6,869 nucleotides of DNA from an uncultured Clostridia bacterium (GTDB taxonomy: Bacteria > Bacillota > Clostridia > Oscillospirales > Acutalibacteraceae): contig CANRDH010000082.1 in assembly GCA_947629295.1 (NCBI GenBank), forward strand, positions 1 through 6,869. The letters are read 5' to 3'. Below the pieces are notes generated by a model. That model did not search any database. It was given only the letters and a program-made list of their open reading frames with translations, and had not been told where the DNA came from. The stretch's first letter is position 1. Every line of letters begins with the position of its first letter. The position numbers and the translations under genes are program-made. Positions 1 through 5,742 of this stretch are shown piece by piece.

Positions 1-438
1 AAGGGCAAAACCACCACAATAACAGCAACCGTAAGCCCGAGTAATGCTGCAAATAAAAAAATAACCTGGACTACCTCCAACAGTAAGGTAGCAACCGTTT
101 CGGGCGGTAAGATAACCGCAAAGGGCGTCGGAACAGCTACAATAACCGCTAAGACATCAAACGGCAAAAAAGCAACTTGCAGAGTAACCGTCAAGAATCT
201 TCCTACAAGCGTTAAGCTTAACAAAACCTCCGCGACGCTCAGTAAGGGCAAAACACTTACTCTCAAGGCTACCGTAGCGCCGAGCAAAAATGTAATCAAC
301 ACCGTAACATGGACTACCTCAAACAGCAAGGTAGCAACAGTGAAAAACGGCAAAATTACAGCTAAAGCAAAGGGAAACGCAACCATAACCGTAAAAACAA
401 CAAACGGCAAAAAAGCAGTTTGCAGAATCACAGTTAAA
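1..438 (+). repeat. Tandem 243-bp (81-codon) Big_2 coding repeat, last copy 195 bp
   Basis: Copy 1 spans 1-243 and copy 2 spans 244-438, both starting with AAG GGC AAA (Lys-Gly-Lys). The two align without gaps at protein level: Trp23/Trp104 and Cys60/Cys141 are each 81 residues apart. At DNA level they are most similar around the TWTTSNSKVAT segment (about 64-96 versus 307-339). The second copy lacks the linker NLPTSVKLNKTSATLS that joins copy 1 to copy 2, as expected for the last domain. Confidence 0.85.
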
Positions 439-441
439 TAA
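1..441 (+). CDS. C-terminal part of a bacterial Ig-like (Big_2) repeat surface protein, 5' end outside window
   Basis: An open frame begins at base 1 without a start codon and ends at TAA 439-441, so 146 C-terminal residues are visible. They form two gapless copies of one unit: residues 1-81, and 82-146, which ends the protein. Each copy carries the Big_2 pattern: KGKT near the start, a T-W-T-T-S-N-S-K-V-A-T-V strand (Trp23 and Trp104), G-K-I-T-A-K, then NGKKA followed by Cys (60, 141) and a final RVTV/RITV strand. Big_2 domains (invasin/intimin-like Ig folds) are stalks or adhesive modules in exported proteins of Clostridia. Here the protein ends directly after the last Ig strand, with no LPXTG anchor, dockerin or SLH module, so any catalytic, anchoring or binding part must lie upstream. 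The family call is confident. The overall function cannot be told from this fragment. Confidence 0.9.
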   Translation, partial: KGKTTTITATVSPSNAANKKITWTTSNSKVATVSGGKITAKGVGTATITAKTSNGKKATCRVTVKNLPTSVKLNKTSATLSKGKTLTLKATVAPSKNVINTVTWTTSNSKVATVKNGKITAKAKGNATITVKTTNGKKAVCRITVK

Positions 442-461
442 AAAAAGTATTTATAACTTAC

Positions 462-495
462 GCGCCGCCGCTCCGAAAATTCGGAACGGCGGCGC
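462..495 (+). terminator. Strong GC-rich hairpin, likely terminator of the Big_2 gene and possibly bidirectional
   Basis: The arms 462-476 and 481-495 pair over 14 of 15 positions (9 bp GC-rich, one C/A mismatch at 471/486, then 5 bp), with an AAAT loop at 477-480. On the plus strand it lies 20 nt after the Big_2 stop and is followed by a moderately T-rich tail (TGTTCTGTTAT). On the minus strand a run of seven T lies about 15 nt past the hairpin, so it could also end the convergent exporter transcript. The stem is convincing. The U-tract is imperfect on both sides, so efficiency is uncertain. Confidence 0.8.
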
Positions 496-502
496 TGTTC
501 TG

Positions 503-631
503 TTATACATAATTTTCAAGCCATAAAAACATTTTGAAAGTTATTAAAATTGCCTTTGGGTACGGTAAGCCTTTGTTCCGGAATGTGTTTTTGAAATATA
601 AGACATAAAAACTATATTTTTTCATCCACAT
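503..631 (-). CDS. Possible 42-aa small ORF downstream of the exporter (doubtful)
   Basis: An ATG at 629-631 opens a 42-codon frame ending with TAA at 503-505, in the 3' region of the exporter transcript. It begins 22 nt after the exporter stop and ends 7 nt before the strong hairpin. The predicted peptide starts MWMKKYSFYVLYF and is basic and aromatic-rich, with a GLPYPKA segment and a C-terminal hydrophobic stretch ending WLENYV. I do not recognise a family. Against it, there is no clear Shine-Dalgarno before the ATG, and the frame extends upstream as a non-coding overlap with the exporter. It could be a real small protein, a decayed gene end, or simply an open stretch of 3' UTR. Confidence 0.2.
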   Translation of the reverse strand: MWMKKYSFYVLYFKNTFRNKGLPYPKAILITFKMFLWLENYV

Positions 632-653
632 AAACCGGCGCTCAACTATGCGT

Positions 654-2447
654 TCATACCGTTTTTTCAAATTGACTGTTATAAAGCTCTGAATAGAACC
701 CGCCCTTTGCAAGCAGTGTTTCATGGCTGCCCTGCTCGACAATATTGCCCTCGTTGACTACCAGTATCACATCTGAATTTTTAATAGTGGAGAGTCTGTG
801 CGCAATTACAAAGCTCGTTCTTCCTACCATCAGTTCATCCATAGCTTTTTGAATAACAAGCTCTGTGCGGGTATCTACCGATGAAGTTGCCTCGTCAAGA
901 ATCAATAGAGAAGAGTTTTTGAGCATAGCTCTCGCAATGGTAAGCTGCTGTTTCTGTCCCTCGGAAAGATTAAGCCTGTCGTCAAGAACAGTATCATAAC
1001 CCTTCGGAAGGGTTTCTATGAATTTTTTCAGCCCCACGGCACTGCAGGCGGTATCAAGCTCATTTTCGGTTATACCCTCATTATTGTAAACAAGGTTTTC
1101 TCTGATCGTACCCTCAAACAGCCATGTATCCTGCAAAATCATATCAAACAGCTCGTGAACACTTTCACGCTTCATATCCTTTACGGAAATACCGTCAACT
1201 GTGATATCTCCCGAATTCAGCTCATAAAAACGCATGAGAAGATTAACAAGTGTAGTTTTTCCTGCCCCGGTGGGACCTACAATGGCAACCTTCTGACCTG
1301 CCTTGAGTTCAGCCGAAAAACCGTGTATTATCTCTTTATCCGGTAAATATCCGAACCGTACATCTCTGAATGTCACATCGCCCCGTACTTTCGTAAGCTG
1401 AGTTTTCTTTTCGGATTCATCGGAAAGCTCCTCCTGTCCCAAAAAGCCAAATACACGGGAGGCTGCCGCCGACGCCTGTTGAATAGAAGTCATAGACTGT
1501 GCAAGCGTGGAAAGCGGCTGTGAGAACAGCTTGGAATACAGAACAAATGACATAATCGTTCCTAAGGTAACCGCATCATTGCCATTCAAAATAAATGCAA
1601 CTCCGACAACAAAAATCAGAACATAGGATAAATTTCCGACAAATGTCATTATATGAAGCATCATTCCCGAGAAAATCTGTGATTTCCAGTTATCCTCATA
1701 AAGCTTACTGTTAGTTTTTTCAAATTCTTCCTTTTCGTGCTTTGTACCGCCAAAAATATTAACAATCTTATGGTTGGTATATACCTCTTCTATCTGACCG
1801 TTCATTATGCCGAGGTCATGCTGTTTACGCATAAAGTATTTCTGTGATTTTGCCAGAACCACACCCATTGCCGCAAATCCTACCAAAGATGTCGCAATTG
1901 TTACAAGTGTCAGAATCCAGTTTGTTGAAAACATTTTGAAAATAACGCCGGCAAAAAGAGCAAGAGAACTGATAAGATTAGCAGTTGAGGACGCGAGCGT
2001 CTGACCTATTGTATCAACATCGTTCGTCACAACAGAAAGTATATCTCCCTTTGTCGTTGTATCAAAAAAGCTGAGCGGTATTTTATTTATCTTTTTATCT
2101 ATATCATCACGCATACGCTTTCCAACCTTTTGCGTTACGGTTGCCATTATAAATTGCTGTCCATAGGAAAGGACTGAGCCTGTCAGATAAATTGCCGCAA
2201 GTGTATAACAAATTTCCAAAAATGATGACATATCAACCCCCGATATGATACCAGAAGCTATTGTGTTCATCAAATCGCCGATTTTTTCAGGCCCTATAAT
2301 AGTAGCAACCGAACCTCCTACCGCAAATATCACAGCAGTGAAAATTGCGGGTAAATACGGTTTGCAGTATACAATCAGCTTTTTTATCGATTTAAAATCC
2401 GCTTTTTCCTTTGTCATTGGTCTGCGTCTCATCATTGGTCCGGGCAT
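654..2447 (-). CDS. ABC exporter half-transporter, subunit with catalytic Glu (heterodimer partner B)
   Basis: This 597-aa protein has an N-terminal six-helix exporter domain (about residues 30-330, helices near 31-52, 76-96, 158-173, 177-198, 263-287 and 295-310) fused to an ABC ATPase. Visible motifs are A-loop Tyr367, Walker A GPTGAGKTT 391-399, Q-loop Gln439, signature LSEGQ 494-498, Walker B LLILDE with catalytic Glu519, D-loop SSVD 522-525 and H-loop His550. It is a type IV (MsbA/Sav1866-fold) exporter, probably moving drugs, peptides or lipids out across the cytoplasmic membrane. The frame is open upstream to 2576, but the start is placed at ATG 2447. That start has AGGAGG 9 nt before it, lies 1 nt after the stop of the upstream gene, and gives an MPGPMMRRRP N-terminus of a kind I recognise from this family. 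The signature deviates from LSGGQ (Glu for the first Gly), which fits one half of a heterodimer whose partner is the preceding gene. The substrate is unknown. Confidence 0.93.
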   Translation of the reverse strand: MPGPMMRRRPMTKEKADFKSIKKLIVYCKPYLPAIFTAVIFAVGGSVATIIGPEKIGDLMNTIASGIISGVDMSSFLEICYTLAAIYLTGSVLSYGQQFIMATVTQKVGKRMRDDIDKKINKIPLSFFDTTTKGDILSVVTNDVDTIGQTLASSTANLISSLALFAGVIFKMFSTNWILTLVTIATSLVGFAAMGVVLAKSQKYFMRKQHDLGIMNGQIEEVYTNHKIVNIFGGTKHEKEEFEKTNSKLYEDNWKSQIFSGMMLHIMTFVGNLSYVLIFVVGVAFILNGNDAVTLGTIMSFVLYSKLFSQPLSTLAQSMTSIQQASAAASRVFGFLGQEELSDESEKKTQLTKVRGDVTFRDVRFGYLPDKEIIHGFSAELKAGQKVAIVGPTGAGKTTLVNLLMRFYELNSGDITVDGISVKDMKRESVHELFDMILQDTWLFEGTIRENLVYNNEGITENELDTACSAVGLKKFIETLPKGYDTVLDDRLNLSEGQKQQLTIARAMLKNSSLLILDEATSSVDTRTELVIQKAMDELMVGRTSFVIAHRLSTIKNSDVILVVNEGNIVEQGSHETLLAKGGFYSELYNSQFEKTV

Positions 2448-2448
2448 A

Positions 2449-4200
2449 TCACAATTCCTCCTTTGAAAGCTGAGATAATGCAATTTCTCGATAAACTGAA
2501 CAATTTTCAAGCAGCTCACTGTGTTTTCCGAGTCCGACAACCCGTCCCTCGTCAAGAACAAGTATATTGTCTGCATCTTTAATTGTTCCGATTCTCTGAG
2601 CTACTATAATGACGGTCGTATCCTGCATTTTTTCATGGATTTCACGCCTTACAAGCATATCCGTCTTATAGTCCAGTGCAGAAAATGTATCGTCAAATAT
2701 GACAACACTTGCATCCTTAAATACAGCTCTTGCTATTGAGAGACGCTGCTTCTGACCGCCCGAAAAGTTTGTGCCGCCCTGCGCGACCGGCGTATGGAGT
2801 CCGTCATTCAGGGAAACAACAAATTCAGACTGCGAAATTGTAAGAGCCCTGCTTATGCGTTCATCGTCATCGGATATTTCATCCTCCGAGCCATATGTAA
2901 TATTGGACTTTATATCTCCCTTAAAAAGTATAGCCTTTTGCGGTGCGATAGAGATATTCTCTTCAATTTCTTTCTTGCTGTAATCAGCAATATTAACACC
3001 GTCAAGCAGGACCTCACCCTCCGTGCAGTCGTAAAATCTCGGAAGCAGATTAACAATAGATGATTTTCCCGAGCCCGTTGCTCCAATGATGGCAAATGTC
3101 TCTCCCGGATTTATATGGAAGCTGATATTTTCAATACACGGTGTGGAAGCGTCGGGATAGGAAAAACTGACATTTTTGAATTCGACCTCACCAAGCTTTT
3201 TCTCGGCTCCGGAGGATTTTGTATAGACAATGGATGGTTCGGTGTACAACACCTCATTTATACGTTTAGCAGAAACCATTGCTCTCGGGAGAATTATAAA
3301 TATCATTACTATCATCATAAATGCCATAACAATCTGCAAGGCATACTGTGTGAATGCAGTCATATCTCCAATTACGGCAACTCTATCCGTTAAACTCGAC
3401 GCATTATTGACAAGGACAGCCCCTATCCAATAGATAGCAAGCGTCAGTCCGTTCATACAAAGCGACATAACAGGAAACATCATGCCCATGATTCTGCTTG
3501 TAAAGAGTTGGTTTTTGGTAACTGCTGAATTTGTTTTGTCAAATCTGCGCTCCTGATAATCCTCAGCATTGAATGCACGTACAACACGAACACCGGAAAT
3601 ATTTTCACGGGTTATATCATTGAGATTATCGGTCAGCTTCTGTATTTTTTTGAATTTAGGATAGCAAAGCGAAACTACAAGAGTAATTGTGCCCACCATT
3701 ACCGCGACTGTTATCATAGCAGCCGATGTCCACTCCAAGCTTGCGGAGGATATCTTGCATATTGCCCACACAGCAAGAATGGGAGCTTTTATGAGCGTTT
3801 GTATTCCCATGGCGATAAGCATTTGCATCTGTACAACATCGTTTGTCGTTCGTGTTATAAGACTCGGTGTTGTAAAATAATTCATTTCCTTATCTGTAAA
3901 CATTGAAATCTTGTCAAACAGCTTTGTTCTCAGTGTTTTAGCAAAATTTGCAGCAATGTGCGAGGAAAACCATCCTGTTGCAATTGCCGCACACATACAT
4001 ATAAAGGCACATAACAGCATCATGCCGCCATTTTCCCATATTTCCGACTGTACAATTTTTCCCGATGAAACCGCTTTGGTAAGGTTGGCTGTATAATCCG
4101 GCATTTTCAGCTCCAGCCATACCTGTAATACAATCAAACCCACACAGGCACATAAATACAGCCAGTCAATGACTTTTAAATTTTTAAATATTCTGAGCAA
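2449..4200 (-). CDS. ABC exporter half-transporter with degenerate ATPase site (heterodimer partner A)
   Basis: This 583-aa exporter half is the first gene of the minus-strand operon. Membrane helices lie near residues 11-31, 59-79, 132-152, 158-178, 241-262 and 285-305, followed by an ABC domain. That domain shows A-loop Tyr348, Walker A GATGSGKS 373-380, Q-loop Gln421, a canonical FSGGQ signature 479-483, and Walker B VVIFDD, where Asp504 replaces the catalytic Glu. Gln535 replaces the switch His (VAQR instead of AHR). In heterodimeric exporters such as TM287/288, BmrCD and LmrCD one ATP site is degenerate in just this way, so this is the non-hydrolysing partner of the next gene. The start is a TTG at 4198-4200, supported by GGAGG 8 nt upstream and by the absence of a nearby in-frame ATG. 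Its last codons (Lys-Glu-Glu-Leu) form the ribosome binding site of the following gene, suggesting translational coupling and equal subunit amounts. Confidence 0.93.
   Translation of the reverse strand: MLRIFKNLKVIDWLYLCACVGLIVLQVWLELKMPDYTANLTKAVSSGKIVQSEIWENGGMMLLCAFICMCAAIATGWFSSHIAANFAKTLRTKLFDKISMFTDKEMNYFTTPSLITRTTNDVVQMQMLIAMGIQTLIKAPILAVWAICKISSASLEWTSAAMITVAVMVGTITLVVSLCYPKFKKIQKLTDNLNDITRENISGVRVVRAFNAEDYQERRFDKTNSAVTKNQLFTSRIMGMMFPVMSLCMNGLTLAIYWIGAVLVNNASSLTDRVAVIGDMTAFTQYALQIVMAFMMIVMIFIILPRAMVSAKRINEVLYTEPSIVYTKSSGAEKKLGEVEFKNVSFSYPDASTPCIENISFHINPGETFAIIGATGSGKSSIVNLLPRFYDCTEGEVLLDGVNIADYSKKEIEENISIAPQKAILFKGDIKSNITYGSEDEISDDDERISRALTISQSEFVVSLNDGLHTPVAQGGTNFSGGQKQRLSIARAVFKDASVVIFDDTFSALDYKTDMLVRREIHEKMQDTTVIIVAQRIGTIKDADNILVLDEGRVVGLGKHSELLENCSVYREIALSQLSKEEL
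2457..2462 (-). promoter_or_regulatory. Ribosome binding site AGGAGG of exporter partner B, inside the end of partner A
   Basis: Read on the minus strand, AGGAGG lies 9 nt before ATG 2447. It fixes that start over the upstream in-frame start at 2576, which would overlap the preceding gene by 128 nt. The site sits within the final Lys-Glu-Glu codons of partner A. Confidence 0.85.
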
Positions 4201-4208
4201 AATAATGA

Positions 4209-4213
4209 CCTCC
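4209..4213 (-). promoter_or_regulatory. Ribosome binding site GGAGG deciding a TTG start for exporter partner A
   Basis: GGAGG on the minus strand is followed by 8 nt and then TTG at 4198-4200. The TTG start is chosen on this spacing and because the protein then begins MLRIFKNLKVIDWLYL, a usual exporter N-terminus. Confidence 0.8.
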
Positions 4214-4267
4214 GTTTATTTTTTATTTGCTGATCAGGCACGGCAACTGTGGCACCGCCCCCCACCA

Positions 4268-4312
4268 TGTATAGGTAATGAAGGTCAAACCTTCATCTGA
4301 ATCTGTTATACA
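4268..4312 (-). promoter_or_regulatory. Nested inverted repeats in the exporter leader: structured 5' UTR or operator
   Basis: The inner repeat is perfect: ATGAAGGT 4278-4285 and ACCTTCAT 4289-4296 around a 3-nt loop (8-bp stem). An outer 6-bp pair, TGTATA 4268-4273 and TATACA 4307-4312, encloses it. The element lies just after the predicted minus-strand start site (about 4325) in a leader of roughly 125 nt. It could be an mRNA hairpin influencing elongation or stability, or a DNA operator for an unlinked regulator. No T-run follows it, so it is not a simple terminator. I do not recognise a known riboswitch class here. Confidence 0.5.
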
Positions 4313-4331
4313 AGCTCGCAAATTAAATATT

Positions 4332-4360
4332 ATTATACATGATAAGCATTATAATTACAA
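4332..4360 (-). promoter_or_regulatory. Predicted promoter of the exporter operon
   Basis: On the minus strand TTGTAA (4355-4360) serves as -35 and a perfect TATAAT (4332-4337) as -10, with a 17-nt spacer. Transcription would begin near 4325 and leave a leader of about 125 nt before the TTG start. The -35 matches the consensus at 4 of 6 positions. AT-rich surroundings contain another TATAAT on this strand without a good -35, so the call is moderate. Confidence 0.6.
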
Positions 4361-4402
4361 GTGTTATGAAAATGGATTGGCTAAGCAATTGTAAATAAAC
4401 CG

Positions 4403-4418
4403 AAATTATTAATAATTT
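4403..4418. repeat. Perfect 16-bp AT-only palindrome upstream of the GntR operon promoter
   Basis: AAATTATT followed directly by AATAATTT reads the same on both strands. It ends 11 nt before the -35 box, about 47 to 62 bp before the predicted transcription start. That is where an UP element would contact the RNA polymerase alpha subunits. It may also be chance in an AT-rich stretch. Confidence 0.45.
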
Positions 4419-4429
4419 TATTTTTACTA

Positions 4430-4458
4430 TTGACAAAATCGTTTTATTTGATTATAAT
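4430..4458 (+). promoter_or_regulatory. Consensus sigma-70/sigma-A promoter of the GntR-ABC operon
   Basis: A perfect TTGACA (4430-4435), a 17-nt spacer and a perfect TATAAT (4453-4458) form a full consensus promoter; transcription should begin near 4465. Such a strong core promoter suits a gene set held down by a repressor, and the inverted repeat at 4455-4481 overlaps the -10 and start site. The TTG of the -35 box is in frame with the GntR gene but is not its start codon. Confidence 0.88.
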
Positions 4459-4481
4459 GTACTTGTACAATAAGTACATTA
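4455..4481. promoter_or_regulatory. Probable GntR/YtrA-type operator: perfect 10-bp inverted repeat over the promoter
   Basis: TAATGTACTT (4455-4464) and AAGTACATTA (4472-4481) are exact inverted copies separated by 7 nt. A smaller palindrome, TTGTACAA (4463-4470), lies across the middle. The repeat covers most of the -10 box and the predicted start site of the operon that encodes the GntR protein, so binding would block its own transcription. Its outer part reads AATGTA-N13-TACATT, close in form to the AGTGTA-N13-TACACT motif I recall for Bacillus YtrA. That comparison is from memory and only supportive. Confidence 0.75.
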
Positions 4482-4489
4482 ACAGACAA

Positions 4490-4495
4490 AGGAGG
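4490..4495 (+). promoter_or_regulatory. Ribosome binding site AGGAGG deciding a GTG start for the GntR gene
   Basis: AGGAGG is followed by 6 nt and then GTG at 4502. This start gives a protein beginning MEIIISSNTNKPIYEQ, the usual beginning of short YtrA-type regulators. It removes the 24-residue extension that would be read from the TTG in the -35 box. Confidence 0.85.
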
Positions 4496-4501
4496 GCAAC
4501 T

Positions 4502-4879
4502 GTGGAAATTATCATAAGCAGTAATACGAACAAGCCGATTTATGAACAAATAACCTCACAGATAAAAGCCATGATTATGAGCGGTGAATTACGTACCGGC
4601 GACCCTATTCCCTCTATGCGTGCTTTGGCAAAAGACATTCATGTAAGTGTAATTACAGTACAAAAGGCATATGAAGATCTTCAAAGAGACGGTTTCATTG
4701 AAACAACAGTAGGCCGGGGCAGCTTTGTATCGGCCCTGAATAAGGACTTTTATCAGGAGGAACAGCAAAGGCTTGCGGAAGGTCATCTGCAGGAAGCAGC
4801 CGACATCGGTCGGACAAGCGGAATATCATTAGGAAAGCTTATTGAACTGCTGACGATGTTTTATCATGAGGAGGAATAA
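4502..4879 (+). CDS. GntR-family transcriptional regulator, YtrA subfamily
   Basis: This 125-aa protein has an N-terminal winged helix-turn-helix of the GntR type (about residues 10-76). It includes KPIYEQITSQIK, the turn G-x-L-x-x-G-D-P-I-P-S-M-R-A-L-A, a recognition helix near VSVITVQKAYEDL and the wing GRGSFV. Only about 50 residues follow, too short for a FadR, HutC or MocR effector domain. That short helical tail defines the YtrA subfamily, whose members dimerise through it and usually repress an adjacent ABC transporter operon. It is the first gene of the plus-strand operon, under a consensus promoter covered by an inverted repeat, so self-repression is likely. The inducer is unknown; in Bacillus, Ytr is induced by some cell-wall antibiotics. 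The final Glu codons (GAG GAG GAA) also form the ribosome binding site of the next gene, which begins 2 nt after the stop. Confidence 0.92.
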   Translation: MEIIISSNTNKPIYEQITSQIKAMIMSGELRTGDPIPSMRALAKDIHVSVITVQKAYEDLQRDGFIETTVGRGSFVSALNKDFYQEEQQRLAEGHLQEAADIGRTSGISLGKLIELLTMFYHEEE

Positions 4880-4881
4880 TT

Positions 4882-5742
4882 ATGGAGGCTCTGTTACAGG
4901 TTGATAACCTTACAAAACAATACGGTAATTTTAAGCTTGACCATGTTTCATTCACCATACCTAAGGGTACGATCATGGGACTGGTAGGAGAAAACGGTGC
5001 GGGAAAAAGTACAACTATCAAGGCAATTCTCGAGCTTATTCATAAGGACGAGGGTACAGTCACCTTTTGGGGACAGCAGCTATCGTCCTCAAAGCAGTTG
5101 TATGAGAATATAGGGGTTGTATTTGACGAAATAAATTTCTATCAGACACTTACTCCCCTCAGAGTGGGAAAAATTGCAGGTGCTTCATACAGGCAGTGGA
5201 ATGATAAGATATATAAGGAATATCTAAAACGGTTTAATCTCCCGATCAATAAGAAAATAAAAGAACTGTCAAGGGGAATGAAAATGAAGCTGTCTATCGC
5301 CGTTGCCCTTTCACACAATCCGAAGCTGCTGATACTTGACGAGGCTACAAGCGGTCTTGACCCTGTTATGCGTGACGATATTCTTGATATTTTTCTTGAT
5401 TTTGTTGAGGACGAAAATCATTCCGTACTGCTGTCCTCGCATATAACAACCGATTTAGAAAAGGTCGCAGACTATATTACCTTTATTCATCATGGCAAGG
5501 TGGCATTCAGCAAAACAAAGGACGAGCTGCGTTATAATTACGGTATTATCCGCTGCGGCACGGATTTCTTCAATAAACTCGACAAAAAAGAAATACTTGC
5601 ATACCGTAAGGAAGCCTATCAATGGGATGTTCTTGTTGCCGACAAGGATAAGGCAAGGAGAAAATATAAAAATGCCGTTGTGGATAATGCAACCATTGAT
5701 GATATTCTTGTACTGTATGTGAAAGGAGAGCAGGCGAAATGA
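4882..5742 (+). CDS. ABC-2 type transporter ATP-binding protein (YtrB/BcrA-like)
   Basis: This 286-aa cytoplasmic ATPase should pair with the permease encoded next. Motifs are Walker A GENGAGKST 36-44, signature LSRGM 129-133, Walker B LLILDE with catalytic Glu154, D-loop GLD 158-160 and switch His187 (SSH). The Q-loop position reads VVFDEINFY (about 79-87) with no Gln, and the signature is LSRGM in place of LSGGQ. As far as I know both changes recur in the YtrB/YhaQ-like branch of drug- and bacitracin-type ABC-2 ATPases, so they mark the subfamily rather than decay. About 70 residues beyond the core form a C-terminal extension, usual for this family. The ATG follows AGGAGG by 7 nt. Placement directly behind a YtrA-type regulator suggests export or envelope protection against a sensed compound; the substrate cannot be read from sequence. 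Confidence 0.93.
   Translation: MEALLQVDNLTKQYGNFKLDHVSFTIPKGTIMGLVGENGAGKSTTIKAILELIHKDEGTVTFWGQQLSSSKQLYENIGVVFDEINFYQTLTPLRVGKIAGASYRQWNDKIYKEYLKRFNLPINKKIKELSRGMKMKLSIAVALSHNPKLLILDEATSGLDPVMRDDILDIFLDFVEDENHSVLLSSHITTDLEKVADYITFIHHGKVAFSKTKDELRYNYGIIRCGTDFFNKLDKKEILAYRKEAYQWDVLVADKDKARRKYKNAVVDNATIDDILVLYVKGEQAK

Noticed and set aside
2448..2576. 43-residue N-terminal extension of exporter partner B
   Set aside because: It overlaps the 3' end of partner A by 128 nt, has no family-like sequence, and the ATG at 2447 has an AGGAGG at 9 nt and a typical MPGPMM beginning.
1155..4096. Numerous 60-92 codon plus-strand ORFs inside the exporter genes
   Set aside because: They are antisense shadows of two long ABC genes with intact motifs and have no ribosome binding sites or protein-like features.
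4237..4262. GC-rich GGCA/TGCC repeats before the exporter ribosome binding site as a riboswitch core
   Set aside because: No recognisable conserved riboswitch sequence; kept only as part of the leader observation.
4174..4266. 30-codon minus-strand leader peptide ORF (ATG at 4264-4266) in the exporter leader
   Set aside because: A glycine-rich start followed by ordinary sequence, no Shine-Dalgarno at a usable distance, and overlap with the exporter start; an attenuating leader peptide is not supported by sequence alone.
4430..4501. 24-residue N-terminal extension of the GntR protein from a TTG at 4430
   Set aside because: That TTG is the first half of the consensus -35 box TTGACA and lies upstream of the transcription start; the AGGAGG-supported GTG at 4502 is the real start.
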